A stretch of DNA of 64,000 nucleotides from Phoebastria nigripes. Lineage: Eukaryota > Chordata > Aves > Procellariiformes > Diomedeidae. The stretch covers positions 3,376,702-3,440,701 of the forward strand of contig JAYKAV010002932.1 of NCBI GenBank assembly GCA_035582835.1. Direction: 5' to 3'. The translations under genes and the position numbers were made by a program. Each line of letters starts with the position of its first letter. The stretch's first letter is position 1. Positions 24,320 to 35,172 of this stretch are shown here, in pieces. The notes beneath the pieces are model-generated. The model did not search any database, was not told the DNA's origin, and saw only the letters and a list, made by a program, of their open reading frames with translations.

Positions 24320-24325
24320 TTTATA
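24320..24325 (-). promoter_or_regulatory. LTR TATA box
   Basis: TATAAA on the minus strand in the context 'gcatataaagctggg', about 275 bases inside the U3 edge. Transcription would start near 24290-24295 and run leftwards. The box is intact, so residual promoter activity is possible; that is inference. Confidence 0.7.
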
Positions 24326-24601
24326 TGCTGAGCATGACGCCATATGGTGTGGAATATCCCTTTGGTCAGTTGGGGTCAGCTGTCCCGGCTGTGTCCCCTC
24401 CCAGCTTCTTGTGCACCCCCAGCCTNCTCGCTGGTGGGGTGGGGTGAGNNGCAGCAAAGGCNTTGNCTCNGTGTAAGCNCTGCTCAGCAGTAACGAAAAC
24501 ATCCCTGTATTATCAACACTGTTATCAGCACAAATCCAAAACATAGCCCCATACTAGCTACTGTGAAGAAAATTAACTGTATCCCAGCCAAAACCAGCAC
24601 A

Positions 24602-24606
24602 CTGTC
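24602..24606. repeat. Target-site duplication, right copy (CTGTC)
   Basis: The right-hand copy of the 5-bp duplication, identical to 24003-24007 and directly abutting the terminal CA of the LTR on the plus strand. Confidence 0.88.
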
Positions 24607-27269
24607 ATTACAGAAATACTTAAAAAATTCTCATTAATGTTTTTCTGAGACCATCCTTAAAAAATCTCTGAAGGAGAATGAGAATTTAAATGAAACTGCA
24701 GATCTAACGTGTCATTGAGTAGTACATTGTCATAATGTGTATCCTGCAAAAGCCTGATCCAAGAATTACAAAGGCTGTTTGGTTTGGGTCTAATTTTGCC
24801 TTTGGGTTTGTGGCATATTTGGACATAACCTGGCCAGCAAAACCAGGCTCCCCATGGGCAGTGGTGAAGTGTGTGATGTGTCCTCCGATTCCCACCAGGT
24901 GATGAGCGGTTCAGGTGGTTCTTGGCAGACATGGAGCTGTACCAAGGCTCTGGCTTTTCTATCCGGTGGGAAAGAACGACACAGGTTACTGAACCTCGTG
25001 ATGGAGCTTTTGTGTGGTGACTGCTCTAGTAAAGTACTAAAAGGCATAGGGAGAAAGTAAAGTAAAACTGAGAATCCTGCTGTGAAAATTCAGGATTGTT
25101 TTCTCTGAATTAAGTTACGCTTAAGCTATTAGGGAGACAGTGCAGTAGATCTATTAACTGTACCATTTCAGAGCCGCTGGAAAGCAATTCACATTTCTAC
25201 TTTAGTATCTCAAAATCCAGCACTAGTTTTAATTATTAATAGGCTTCATGCTATTATTATTTGCTTGCATATATACATTAATCATTACATAGGTTTGCTA
25301 ATTTTTCGTTTCATTCAAAAATAAATAAATAAACCGTGACAAGATGCTCACAGTCCTCAAGAGAATATGTTCCCCTCTGATGGGCAAGTAACATCTGTGG
25401 GCATTTTGCTGGCTTAACAGCATGTCTGTCAGAAACCTGGTGGTTCAGAAAATTTACTAGCACTCACCTAATGATTAATTAGCCTTCTCTGTAAGGAATG
25501 GGGTCTCTTCATTATGCATATTGTCACCAAGAGTTTCATCTGTTTGCTGTAACACGTATGCTAGAGACTTAATAAGAGGAATTCCAGTAGTCAAGAAATG
25601 AGTTAAGATTGTTTTTGTGAGCAGAATTAAAGTTCAGCTCTAAATATTTAAGAAAGTCTCCAAGGATTTTAATCAATATAGGTCCGTGTGGTATTCTAGA
25701 AAAATTGTTTTGTATGAATGAAAACACTGTAGGACACTAATTTAAACTAAAATTAATTGGCTGGAAATACATTATATTAGATCAAAGACAGAGATAGAAA
25801 TTATTTTAACAGAAATCATATTTTATCTATCTGTAACATGTACTATCTGAAAATGTTTTTTAAAGAATTTCATTTGTAATGTATGTTAAGAGTTCTGCTT
25901 GGCAAAACCTATATATAGCCTTCTGTTTCGTAAAGTCTTCAGTTGTGGAGTATGGGGTCTTTCATGTGTTGAAGGAGAAGGTCAAACTGACACTTTAGGA
26001 CATAAATCNAAATAATTTGTCATCTGTATAGAGGTAAGTTAAAGATTTGTTCTTGTGGGTGAATACATCCAAATCTGGCATGTTTCTTATGAAAATATAT
26101 ACTTGGTCAACCATCACCTCAATTTAAAATCTGTAACTTTTAGCAGATGACTCACATCACGTATCTCATGACATCTTAACTTCTCCCTTTCCTCTCACCT
26201 TAGAGGGAGTGGAAGTGAAAATCTCCCATTTACAAGCAACAACAGCTGTAGGAAGAAGAAAGATACGTCCAGGATAGGTTTGGGGGCTTGGGGGGATTTT
26301 TTTGTTGTTGTTTTTAGATGATGCAGGGAAAAATTTCCTTTGCTCGGCTACTGGAAAGCTGAAAGGCTTTTTATATACCTCGTCTCTGTGTATATAGATG
26401 ATTCCCCAGCCAGGTTCATTGCTATTGACCATGTTCTGGTTGCTTGTTGTAGTTGTCTCCCATTCCATCATTCCCTTTTATGCTTGTTACCATCGCATCA
26501 ACCAAGCAAGATAAGGATGTGTTTCTGCCCCTGTGTCTGTAGCTAGGGAACAGAGGCACAGATGGCTGAATGACCTGCCTGGGTGCTACTGTAAGGAAAC
26601 AGTAAACCCAGTGCTGAGGTGTGATTTGAATCAAAAGACAAAACTTACTCTACATGGTCTTTTTGTTTATGCCCATTAAGATCTCAATTTCCTCTGGAAA
26701 GTAGAAAAAGAACCTCATAGCCTCTGTAAGAGCTTCCCTACAGCCTGCTAAACCTGGCCATGAAATGACCTTCTCCTTGGATGGAGACTAAAGAGGAGAC
26801 TCAGACATCCTCTTGACTTTATTCCTACTAGTGCCACTGTCATTCTTCCCTTATCCAGATTCAGAGTGGGGAGCTGTGCTGGAGGTTTGAGCCTAGAAGA
26901 GGGCCTAGACTTGTAGGGGAAGCTGAAGCAGTTAAAGAATAGATGCATGCAAGTAGTGTTTTACTTTTCTAATTTAACATGTTTAGTTTACTATTTTTTC
27001 AAAGATTAAGACAAAATCATTCTATGCTATAAAATTAATATGTTCAAGAATTTTCATGGCAAATAAATTTCAGTCTTGGAATGGGTTTGTTTGCATGCGA
27101 TATCTGTGTTGTGTTGGTTTTTGTATTCTTTTTCCATATCTCCAGTAAGGAACCAGAAAAACGCCATGTGACTTGTATGTCTAATTAAAACTATTCAGCA
27201 CAGCTTGAATTTACAATTTTGATTTCTTGCAGTAATCTGCTTGTGAACAATCTAGAGGCAAGGAGTTAT
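24607..27269. other. AT-rich non-coding DNA
   Basis: Contains the MIR-like relic at 26525-26640 and a consensus donor AG|GTAAGT at 26032-26039 with no open frame upstream of it. Nothing else is recognised. Confidence 0.5.
26525..26640 (-). repeat. Old MIR-like SINE relic
   Basis: 'gaacagaggcacagatggct' followed by 'gaatgacctgcctgggtg' resembles the reverse complement of the conserved core of MIR-type SINEs (gaggcacagag, then gtgacttgcccaagg). It is diverged and non-coding. Confidence 0.45.
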
Positions 27270-27420
27270 TCACAGAAACTGTTGAGTAAATAATTTTCAG
27301 GTAATGAAAACATTCAAAAAAGTCAAGATAGTTAATTAGTGAGCTGAAGAAATTAAATTAATTGAATGAATAATTCATAATGAATTATTCACCCAGCTCT
27401 ATTTTACATAGCGTGGAATG
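27270..27420. promoter_or_regulatory. Homeodomain-site cluster, enhancer-like
   Basis: Dense TTAATTAG, AAATTAAATTAATTG and paired AATTATT motifs around the palindrome at 27367-27391. Such texture is typical of conserved developmental enhancers, but AT-rich DNA produces these cores easily and no alignment is available. Confidence 0.25.
27367..27391. repeat. Perfect 12-bp inverted repeat (palindrome)
   Basis: TGAATAATTCAT, one central A, then ATGAATTATTCA, the exact reverse complement. Both arms carry the homeodomain-type AATTA/TAATT core. It lies in a cluster with TTAATTAG (27332-27339) and AATTAAATTAATTG (27351-27364). Confidence 0.9.
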
Positions 27421-27877
27421 TCTGAAGAAGAGCCAGTGTTTGAATTAACTCCAAACAGAAAACCACATCTCTATTTCTGCTGTGTTGAGGTTATTTATTG
27501 ATGTGTAAAAACAAGCTGGGTGAGCCAGTCTATTTAATCATCTTACTCTTTTTGCTCTGTAACGTGAGTCATGCTGGATTTGAGTCCATAGATGCTTTGC
27601 TTGCAGATGTGCATTAGGGAATCTGTGTTACAGGGCTCTATGTTTTTTAAAATATATTTAAATAGTGTGAGAGAAGCATGATCAGAGCTGAAAATGCTCT
27701 ATAAAAGCTATAAATTAGGTATATGCCACAGTACTAATACTTGCAGTTGACATATGTCACAGCCTTGGCAAAATACTTCGCGTTAATTTTATCTCACTTC
27801 TGAATAGAACTGTATCCAAAAGATAGTTTGCTGAAGCTGTATTTGTTTTCTTGGGGCTGGAGAGGGGGTTGCTGTTG

Positions 27878-27898
27878 TTTTTTCCTTTCTTTCTTTCT

Positions 27899-27958
<60 letters not shown>
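27878..27958. repeat. Pyrimidine tract (CTTT)n leading into T58
   Basis: A short 'tttcctttctttctttcttc' lead is followed by 58 consecutive Ts (27901-27958). It ends 183 bases before the exon candidate at 28142. No retrocopy body could be recognised on either side. Confidence 0.95.
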
Positions 27959-27961
<3 letters not shown>

Positions 27962-28141
27962 GATTTCTGACTTTGCTGCTTATTCTTTGGGGAAAAATTT
28001 CTAATGGCAATTAAATAGTGAAATACTGGAAACCCAAATCAGTGCTGAAGGGGTTGAATGTGGTTCTGCCCTGAGACATAGTTGGCAACGAGTGATCAGA
28101 GCTCACCTGTGTGTCCTTTTACCCTTGTTTTCCTCCGACAG

Positions 28142-28262
28142 CACTACGGAGGAGAACAAAACCTCTTCTAACAACAGTGTTACAGGACCGCATGAAAAGA
28201 GAAAGGGCTTGCAAAGTGATTTCTATTCCTTGTACAGCCATAATGAGAAAACCAAACTCTGA
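28142..28262 (+). CDS. Candidate last coding exon, 39 residues, unrecognised
   Basis: A strong splice acceptor, with a pyrimidine tract 'ccttttacccttgttttcc' ending in GACAG, precedes an open frame of 39 codons. The frame enters with one leftover base and stops at TGA 28260-28262. The peptide is polar and basic in its middle (GPHEKRKGLQ) and ends SDFYSLYSHNEKTKL. Codon choice looks coding-like and CpGs are kept. An AATAAA lies at 28293-28298, and structured, CpG-retaining sequence follows. No upstream exon could be matched to it, and I do not recognise the peptide. If real, it would be the C-terminus of a plus-strand gene whose other exons lie to the left. Chance remains possible. Confidence 0.35.
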
Positions 28263-28321
28263 GTGTTTGATGTGAGTGTATGTGGAGAAGTGAATAAAAC
28301 AATTAGACAGGAGCTACATCT

Positions 28322-28422
28322 ACTCCGAGTTGTAACTTCTGGTCTCAAGGAAGCCCGACTTGTGGTGGAATTGCACCTCGGAGTGTCACTGCTTCGTGCA
28401 GCAGTGATTCTCCTACTCCGAG
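28322..28422 (+). ncRNA. Possible structured RNA element downstream of the 28.1-kb exon candidate
   Basis: ACTCCGAG (28322-28329) pairs exactly with CTCGGAGT (28377-28384). Immediately after, CACTGCT and AGCAGTG (28387-28393, 28400-28406) form a 7-bp stem with a 6-base loop. A third ACTCCGAG (28415-28422) could compete for the same partner, so two alternative pairings exist. CpGs are unusually well kept. If the exon at 28142-28262 is real, this lies in its 3' untranslated region. No known RNA family is recognised. Confidence 0.25.
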
Positions 28423-30834
28423 ATGAGTCTGATGCAAGATTATCCTCGGGAAGTTAGTACTTCTGTTATCTTCTCTCCGGAGGAATAGGTATAGATTAAG
28501 TGATATGTTGGCCCACGTTATCTGCAGCAGGAGTGGAAGTGACTGAGGGTTTTTTGATTGAAACTATGGCTGTGCAGGTAGAGATAAGATAATTGCAAAG
28601 CTGAGTAATACTATCCAGCACCACCTAATATTGTCAGATAGTCCTTTTTTATTCAATTTTCTCTGTAAACTGAGAAATGCTAAATTACAGATGTAAATCC
28701 CCAGAGAAACAGTATGTGTAGATATTGATAACATATGCATAGACATAAAGAAAGGAAGAGATTGCAAATTCAGTAAAACATATACAAAACATTATTTTCT
28801 TGGGTACTTGAAAATGTTNGAGGGATCTGAATAGCCCTGGAAACCACCACTCTGTTATAACAGATGGGCATTTCCAAAAACGGCTTTCTGTTTGTGTTTA
28901 AGATAATTAAAGGTAGTTCCCATTTTACCCAGAGTGGCTCACTTAAGCCATAGCGTGGACAGATGCTACGCTAGAATTGCATCTGCCATTTTTCTGCTTT
29001 TCTCTACTTCACATGAATCTGGTTAATCCAATGTTGGGCTTCTGTTAAGGAGCACTGCTGGGCTTTATTATGGACTAGTTTCTGAATATTAGTAAATTTG
29101 ATCCTGATATTGTGAAGTGCTGAGAAATTCTAACTAAGCTAAAGGTAACTGAAGTGCCAAGTCAGAAGATCTAGGCCAGTAATGACTAAAATCAGACCAC
29201 AAAATGATCTTTACTTATGTTTTATTTCTATATACTTCCAAAGGCAGCTCCCAATTGCCAACATACTTAAGCTCTTGAAACCCTTCCTAAAGCTTATTCA
29301 GTACAAGAATCAGGTAGCAGGTGGGTTGTGTTACCCATTTACTTCAGGTCATCTGCACATTGGCAGGTACAGAGTATGAACTGATTGGATGAGAAACACA
29401 TGCTCTGACTGCAGGTGGTTGGAAGGGATGTGGAAAGAACGAAAAACATAATTGTAACTGGTTGTGTTAGAGAGACAAAGCAGGCTAGAATTTAAAAGAA
29501 GAGGTTGTTGTGCATCACTGAACAGCCATTTAGATTTGACTGCAATAGTACCGAGTTTGTCATGGTAGTTTAGTTAACATGTTCGGTTTTGATGAAAAAG
29601 AAAGTGTCTTTGATCGCTCTGCAGAGAGAACAGTTTATATTTGGAATTGTGCAGGTAGCTAATTCTGTAAGGTCATGCAGTTCAGTGCCCCCCTCCACTG
29701 CAAAGTTGCTGAGTGGAGCAAAACCAGAAAACCCATGGAACTAGAGGGAGAAAAACAATTAAGCTGTTCCAAAGAAAACCATCTATTTGCTTTATGTTCA
29801 GAATTGTGGATTCTGCCATCCTATTTTACATGATCGTTGCGTTAAGATGTCATTGATAGCTCAGTGGAGGGAAGAATATGCTAAATTGCTTTAGACAGCA
29901 CAAGACTCAAGGTGAAGATTTCACAGCCCTTTTCAAACCATGGCAAGATTCAGATCTTGTATTACAACATTTTAAAGAAGAATGTTGTCTTTGTCACTTT
30001 TTAAATGACTTGTGTGCTAATGCAGAGGTCAGGAGGAGGGGCCCTACAGATGGATTTGTCTAGGTCCCATCAAACACAGCTGGAGTGATTCCACCGACCG
30101 TCCTCTGGCTGGTAGCATGCTTTTCACTCCCCAACACTGGCCAGCCCTGGCCTCTCTGCAGACATCAGTGGCATCACTTAGTAATAGTTGTGCCATTGAC
30201 ATTTTTAATGGCGTGGACACCTGGCCTGCTCCACACTGAAAACACACCACTTTTTACTTTTTGCAAGCCAACAAACAGCTGTCAGATGGTGACAACCATA
30301 GGTTGTTGCCAGCTTAACCAATTATTGGTCTGTAAATAAATATTTTGGGATGCTAACCATGTAGTTGAGTGAGATACTACTCAGAGAGAGAAGGTGTCAA
30401 AGTGAGGTGGGAAGGGGTCACTGGAGGGAAGCTTCAGTAGTCACCTTCCTTTTACACTGCGTAAAAGAGACATTATCTACTTCTGAAGACTGAATTCTCC
30501 CTCAGTTATATAGCCTTCTCCAGTAGTTACACACCTGCTGCTCCTTCTTCTTGTCTGCTATTGCTATAGTTTTCATGTGCTGATTTCAGTAATGCCTACC
30601 TGTCCAAACATGCCCCCCTCCTGTAGTGCAGAGCCACAGAGATGCAGAATTCTGGTTTTGTGACATGCTTAATCCTGAATTTATGATAGAAAGGAAAATA
30701 GAAAATGGGCTTGCAAAAAAAACCTGCCTGCTGATGTCCATCCTCTCCACTTTTCTGCACTTTGTAAATGCTAAGTATTCATATAGTTGCAAGGTTGTCA
30801 GCATTGTGACATAAAGTGATAGAGTATTTTGGAG

Positions 30835-30855
30835 CCATCCTTCTCAGAAGGATGG
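30835..30855. repeat. Perfect 10-bp inverted repeat
   Basis: CCATCCTTCT, one C, then AGAAGGATGG. The single-base centre makes a two-fold-symmetric duplex site more likely than a hairpin. Confidence 0.9.
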
Positions 30856-32448
30856 ACAGAGTTTGTTTGTCAGGAAATCTTGCATCACTGCTTCTCAAGA
30901 GATGATCTTGGACATGTTCCAGGATCAGGCTGTAGATGCAAGTTTTGTGATGGTCACTAAGGCCATTCACAAGGGGGAAGATGGCATGGGAGCTTACATG
31001 CCCCACAATGATCAGTCTTCAGCCATGTCTGCCAAGAAAATTGGCTGCATGCTCAGCATGGTATTAGCAATCTTATTAGGATAATTGACCCCCTTGGTAA
31101 GTTGGTCCCAAAGGGAGGACATTGCTTCAGTTCTGCTGCTCTCACAAATTGTTGACAGCATCTGGTCAACAACAGAGACTGATACTGCCTTTGTTTGTAT
31201 CTAGCCTTTTGCAAAACCAAATGCCCAACCCATCACCAATGAAAGCTAGGTGCATCATTTCTAACAAAAATAGATAAATGCCAAATTCCTTCCCTTTTTG
31301 TGTATTTCTCTATTTTTTTTTTCTTTCTTGAATCAAGTCACCAACGTGATTCAAGCTTAAATTTATTTTTTTTTTTAAATCTACAGCAGGACTAAACTTT
31401 AAGAACATTGTTTGAGCTGAATTATTTTAAAACTGTTGGAAAGGAATAGCTAAGCAGTGTTTCATGGCTTATATCTGCCAATAGTGTCATTAAGTAGTTC
31501 AGGATTTCTAGTATGCTGCATATAGAATATATCTATTTATATAATATTATTCCTTTGTTGTTACTACAAATGTCTTAAAAATAGCACAGCAAGAAAACTT
31601 GACACACTGTAAAGGAAGAGATATATTTATTGCAGGTTTGAATTTCACCAGGAAAGCTCAGAATTGCATCAGGCTCTCAACAAGAATAACTATTGTAGTT
31701 TTTCTCCCACCTTGATACATGTCTCAGAGGAATGTCGGCACTTAGTATTTCATGTTCTCTGTTTTGTTTTTTATGGTCTGCATTGATTTAGTAGATCCCA
31801 TAGATGTAAATTACAAAGCCTAAGTGACTAGGGCAATAGGATTATTGTGCAGTTTTGATGTGCTTTAAAAAAAAAACTAAATAAAAAAATTAAATCCTGT
31901 ACTAAGGTATATTCTCCTAAAGGAGTGTAGCAAGGTGGGATGGGGGGGTAGCAGGGTTGCCTTGGTCTGGGGCTGCTGGCGTCTGACTCGGGGTGGTGGG
32001 AAGGGAATCACGCCTCCTCTGTGAGGCACGGAGGGCACCCAGCCACAGGGCTGCCCAAACATAGGTATCCAATACCATTTCAGATGCTGCCTGGTACCAG
32101 TTGCCACTCCAGAAAGGCATATGGTAACTGTAGGTCCTGTGTCATATTCAGTCTTGGGGAAGTCTCTGAAGGGATGAGATGGGGGATGGGGGGGAAGAAT
32201 ATTCCACAGGATCTAGAGGGTTCGCATGGCAGGACTGGAAAAAAGGGCAACCACTGAGCTAAGGCTGTGGGGTAGATTTGCTCTCAAACCTTTTGGTCTG
32301 TCTGAACGAAAACAGATGTATGCTTTTTTTTGTATATTTGTTTTTCAAGAGACTAAACTTCATGTCTCCAAAATGTGTTAAAAATAAACTTCATAAAACA
32401 GGAAAAAATTACTAAGAATAAAGGCTTTTGCTCCATTACAGGATGAGG

Positions 32449-32512
32449 GTTGGTTTTTTGGTTTGTTTGGTTGGTTGGTTGGTTGGTTTTTGTTTTTGGT
32501 TTTTTTTTTAAG
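32449..32512. repeat. (GGTT)n / GT-rich tract
   Basis: Five or more GGTT units (32469-32488) within a G/T-only stretch ending in a T run. GGTT repeats can form weak two-tetrad quadruplexes. Confidence 0.85.
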
Positions 32513-35025
32513 GTATCTTAGATGTTTCAGGTACTAGTTCTCGATGGTTTTGACTGCAACGGCAGTCCTACTTATCTTAGCCTCTCTGGAAATCAATAGC
32601 GTAAAGGGTTCGCTCCGGTGTCTGCATCTATTTACCTGTAAAAGCCCACAGACTAACACAAGATTCCAAGCAAAAAGCTGCTTTCAGAGTCCCAAAATGT
32701 TATTTATTATTTGTCCTAGGAGTTCCAAACAGTCCGCAACTGTACCATTTTTTTCTCAGTTGTCCCAATAGCCTGGTACAAAACTTTCTTTTGGCAAATC
32801 TACTATCTGACATGGACAGGTGAATGGGGGGAGTGGGTTGAACTGACAGTTAATCAACAGCTGTTGTTGTTCCTAGTTCGCTGCTCTGTAAAGGGCACGA
32901 TGCTAAATCAATTAAAGAGTATTTCAGATTGGTTTCAGTGAGCAGTTCGTGTAGAGATATGGACTCTGGAGACGGTATTCCTCCAGCCTTGCAAGTTTTG
33001 GCAATTTACCTCATACCTCTTCTCCCCAAGAGGTGTGAGGCTGAAGTGCTATAGCTGGTGCTGATACAGTGAGTGCAGAAAGAGACACTGCACGATACTT
33101 GAAGCAAGGGAAGGGTCCAAGCAGTGGCAATGTAAGTTAAGAATCACTGTGCCTGGCAATATAATTCTGAACTTATTTTTGGGACTCACTTGTTGAGAGT
33201 GAAACAGGGCTAAAGCACTTGATAGTCTCCTAAGTGAGTGTGTTTTTCACCCTGAACACTTTGCAGAACCAAAGCCCAGTAAAAGTAGGTAAAGCTGATG
33301 TGAATTATGAACGTTTTAAGTGTTTAAGGTCTTTCTCCAGTAAATTTTGAAGTCTTCTATGGGATCTCAGAGCACCATTTGTGCATACTTTTTCAGCTTA
33401 CATGCGGGCTGACCTGACACAGTGTAAAAGGTTCACACTACATTTGCAACAATATCTCAAAGGATTTCAGTGTTCTCCAGGTAATTCTGCAATGTCTCCA
33501 AGTGAAGACATAGTGTATTATGTCTGGATAATCTATATCCAAATCAGCTGTGTATGCTGGCACAGGCTTACCAAAGTGGGTGCCTATGTTGGACATGTGC
33601 GTAAATATTTGCTCTTGAAAATTGAGAAAATGATTGACCAGGGATCTGCCCAAACTTCTGGGGTACAATCAGCTTGAGGTCAAAACCAGTTCATATAAAA
33701 GCAGCTGGCTTAGTGTTTGGCTATTATTTTATCAGTCTTAACAAGGTAGTCAATACAGAAATGAAATTATGGAAGTGCAGAGGAGAATGGGGTCTGTCTT
33801 TCTGATGTTTGGGAAAACAGGAGTTCCTTTTTGAAGTGTTTAGCAATGCACTCTATGATAGCAGTGCTTTTGTTATTCATACAAGACATACTGTGCATAT
33901 TTCTCAGACGTTTTTATGTCCTCCTTTCCTAACCAAGTAAGAGTTGTTTTCTCTATATCTACCATATATTTGACTTATTAAAAAAAAAATTAATTGGTAG
34001 TCTATTACTAGGTATGTTAATGGTTTGATAAAGTTTTGAAATATAGCATCCCAAATGCCATACTGTATATGTAGTTCTTAATACCTTTGCTATTTCCTTT
34101 TGCTATTTGATGATCAGTTTTTGCTGGAATATGTTTTGCAATTACAATAAGAGATTTAATGTTGTTTTGAACTCTGCCAAAGTCTGATTAGATTTTCTGT
34201 TTTGGCCTAACTCATTTCTTTGTGCTTCAATTTTCTCTATATAAAATGTTTAGATTGCAGATCCTGGTAATTAACTGCAAGTCTGATTTTTAGTTCAGCA
34301 TAAGGTTAACCAGCTTCCATAAAGCAAAATCCTATTTATTCAGAATGAAAGGATTATAGGGAAGAACTAAAGTAACAGAAAAACAGTTTACATACAAGTC
34401 TGGGTTACCAGGAAGTCATCAGCACTGACACGGAGCTCCTAACAGAAAGTCCTAACAGACTCTCAGGGGTCTTAGGAGTTTAGGTAGCAATTCCATGTCA
34501 CTCCCAGATCATGGAAGAAACTTCTCCCCATAGGTAAGAGCATTCACTGTCTACATTTATCAGTCATTGTGTGATTTCCTTGGGAAATAAACTCTGCAGT
34601 TGCCTACATCATTGTAAACTAACAGTTTTCATTAGTTAACTCGCCACCTGCACTAGTGACCCGAATTCCTGCAGGACGTCCTCCTTAGTGGAAATGTTCA
34701 GTTGGCTCTGCAACATCTAAACAAAGATACCAGTATCACTGCTGCTGGCTTGAAAAGTCGATGAACTACAAAGCTGGGTTGGGAAGAGAGTATTTAAGGA
34801 AATATCCCCGAATGCTTGCCCTGTGCTTATGCCTTCTCCTGGACAATTACCTTTCGCAACAGGGAGGTCAGTTGAACCCTGCACTGGGCTTTGGTCTGAC
34901 CCTGTATGGACATTCTTACGCTCTTAGCAAGCAAGATATATCTAATACAGTTGTTCATCAGTTTTCAATGGTACTGCAGGTATCAATATTTTCGTACCAG
35001 GCTGCCCAGAAGACCTGATAGAGAT

Positions 35026-35172
35026 TGTGCTTGGTATAGCATAATAAGAAACAAGCCCTGGCCTGAAGGTCTTTACAGGCCAAGTAGACAAGACTGACAA
35101 AGGTTAGGAGGGAAGTAAGAACCAAGAGAAATGATGTGATTTGTTCAAAGAGACACAGCNGGAGCTGGGAGA
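35026..35172 (-). repeat. Old MIR-like SINE relic
   Basis: 'acaagccctggcctgaaggt', 'aagtagacaagactgacaaa', 'ggttaggagggaagtaagaa', 'atgtgatttgttcaaagaga' and 'cacagcnggagctggga' appear in the order of an ancient amniote SINE consensus in reverse orientation. Five blocks in order make this the most convincing of the three SINE relics. Confidence 0.6.

Larger units (their letters stand above)
24008..24601 (-). mobile_element. Solo endogenous-retrovirus LTR (594 bp, ERVL-like)
   Basis: The element reads 5'-TG...CA-3' on the minus strand, from 'tgctggttttggctggga' at the right edge to 'ttaaagcacgaca' at the left. It is bounded on both sides by CTGTC, an exact 5-bp target duplication. Five bases is the usual duplication length for ERVL-type elements (4 is typical of many class I and 6 of alpha/beta retroviruses). 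A TATA box (24320-24325) and an ATTAAA signal (24134-24139) lie in the right order for U3, R and U5. Both edges abut unique sequence, with no primer-binding site or internal gag-pol, so this is a solo LTR left by recombination. Seven Ns lie at 24426-24479. The exact family name is not assigned. Confidence 0.93.
28423..35025. other. AT-rich non-coding DNA
   Basis: Contains the palindrome at 30835-30855, the GGTT tract, and two short G-rich words near 31940 and 32170-32194. Frames at 30863-31084 and 33381-33677 have no acceptors, donors or domains that support them. Confidence 0.5.

Noticed and set aside
30863..31100. Plus-strand frame followed by GTAAGTT
   Set aside because: The frame closes with a stop before the donor, and no acceptor fits.
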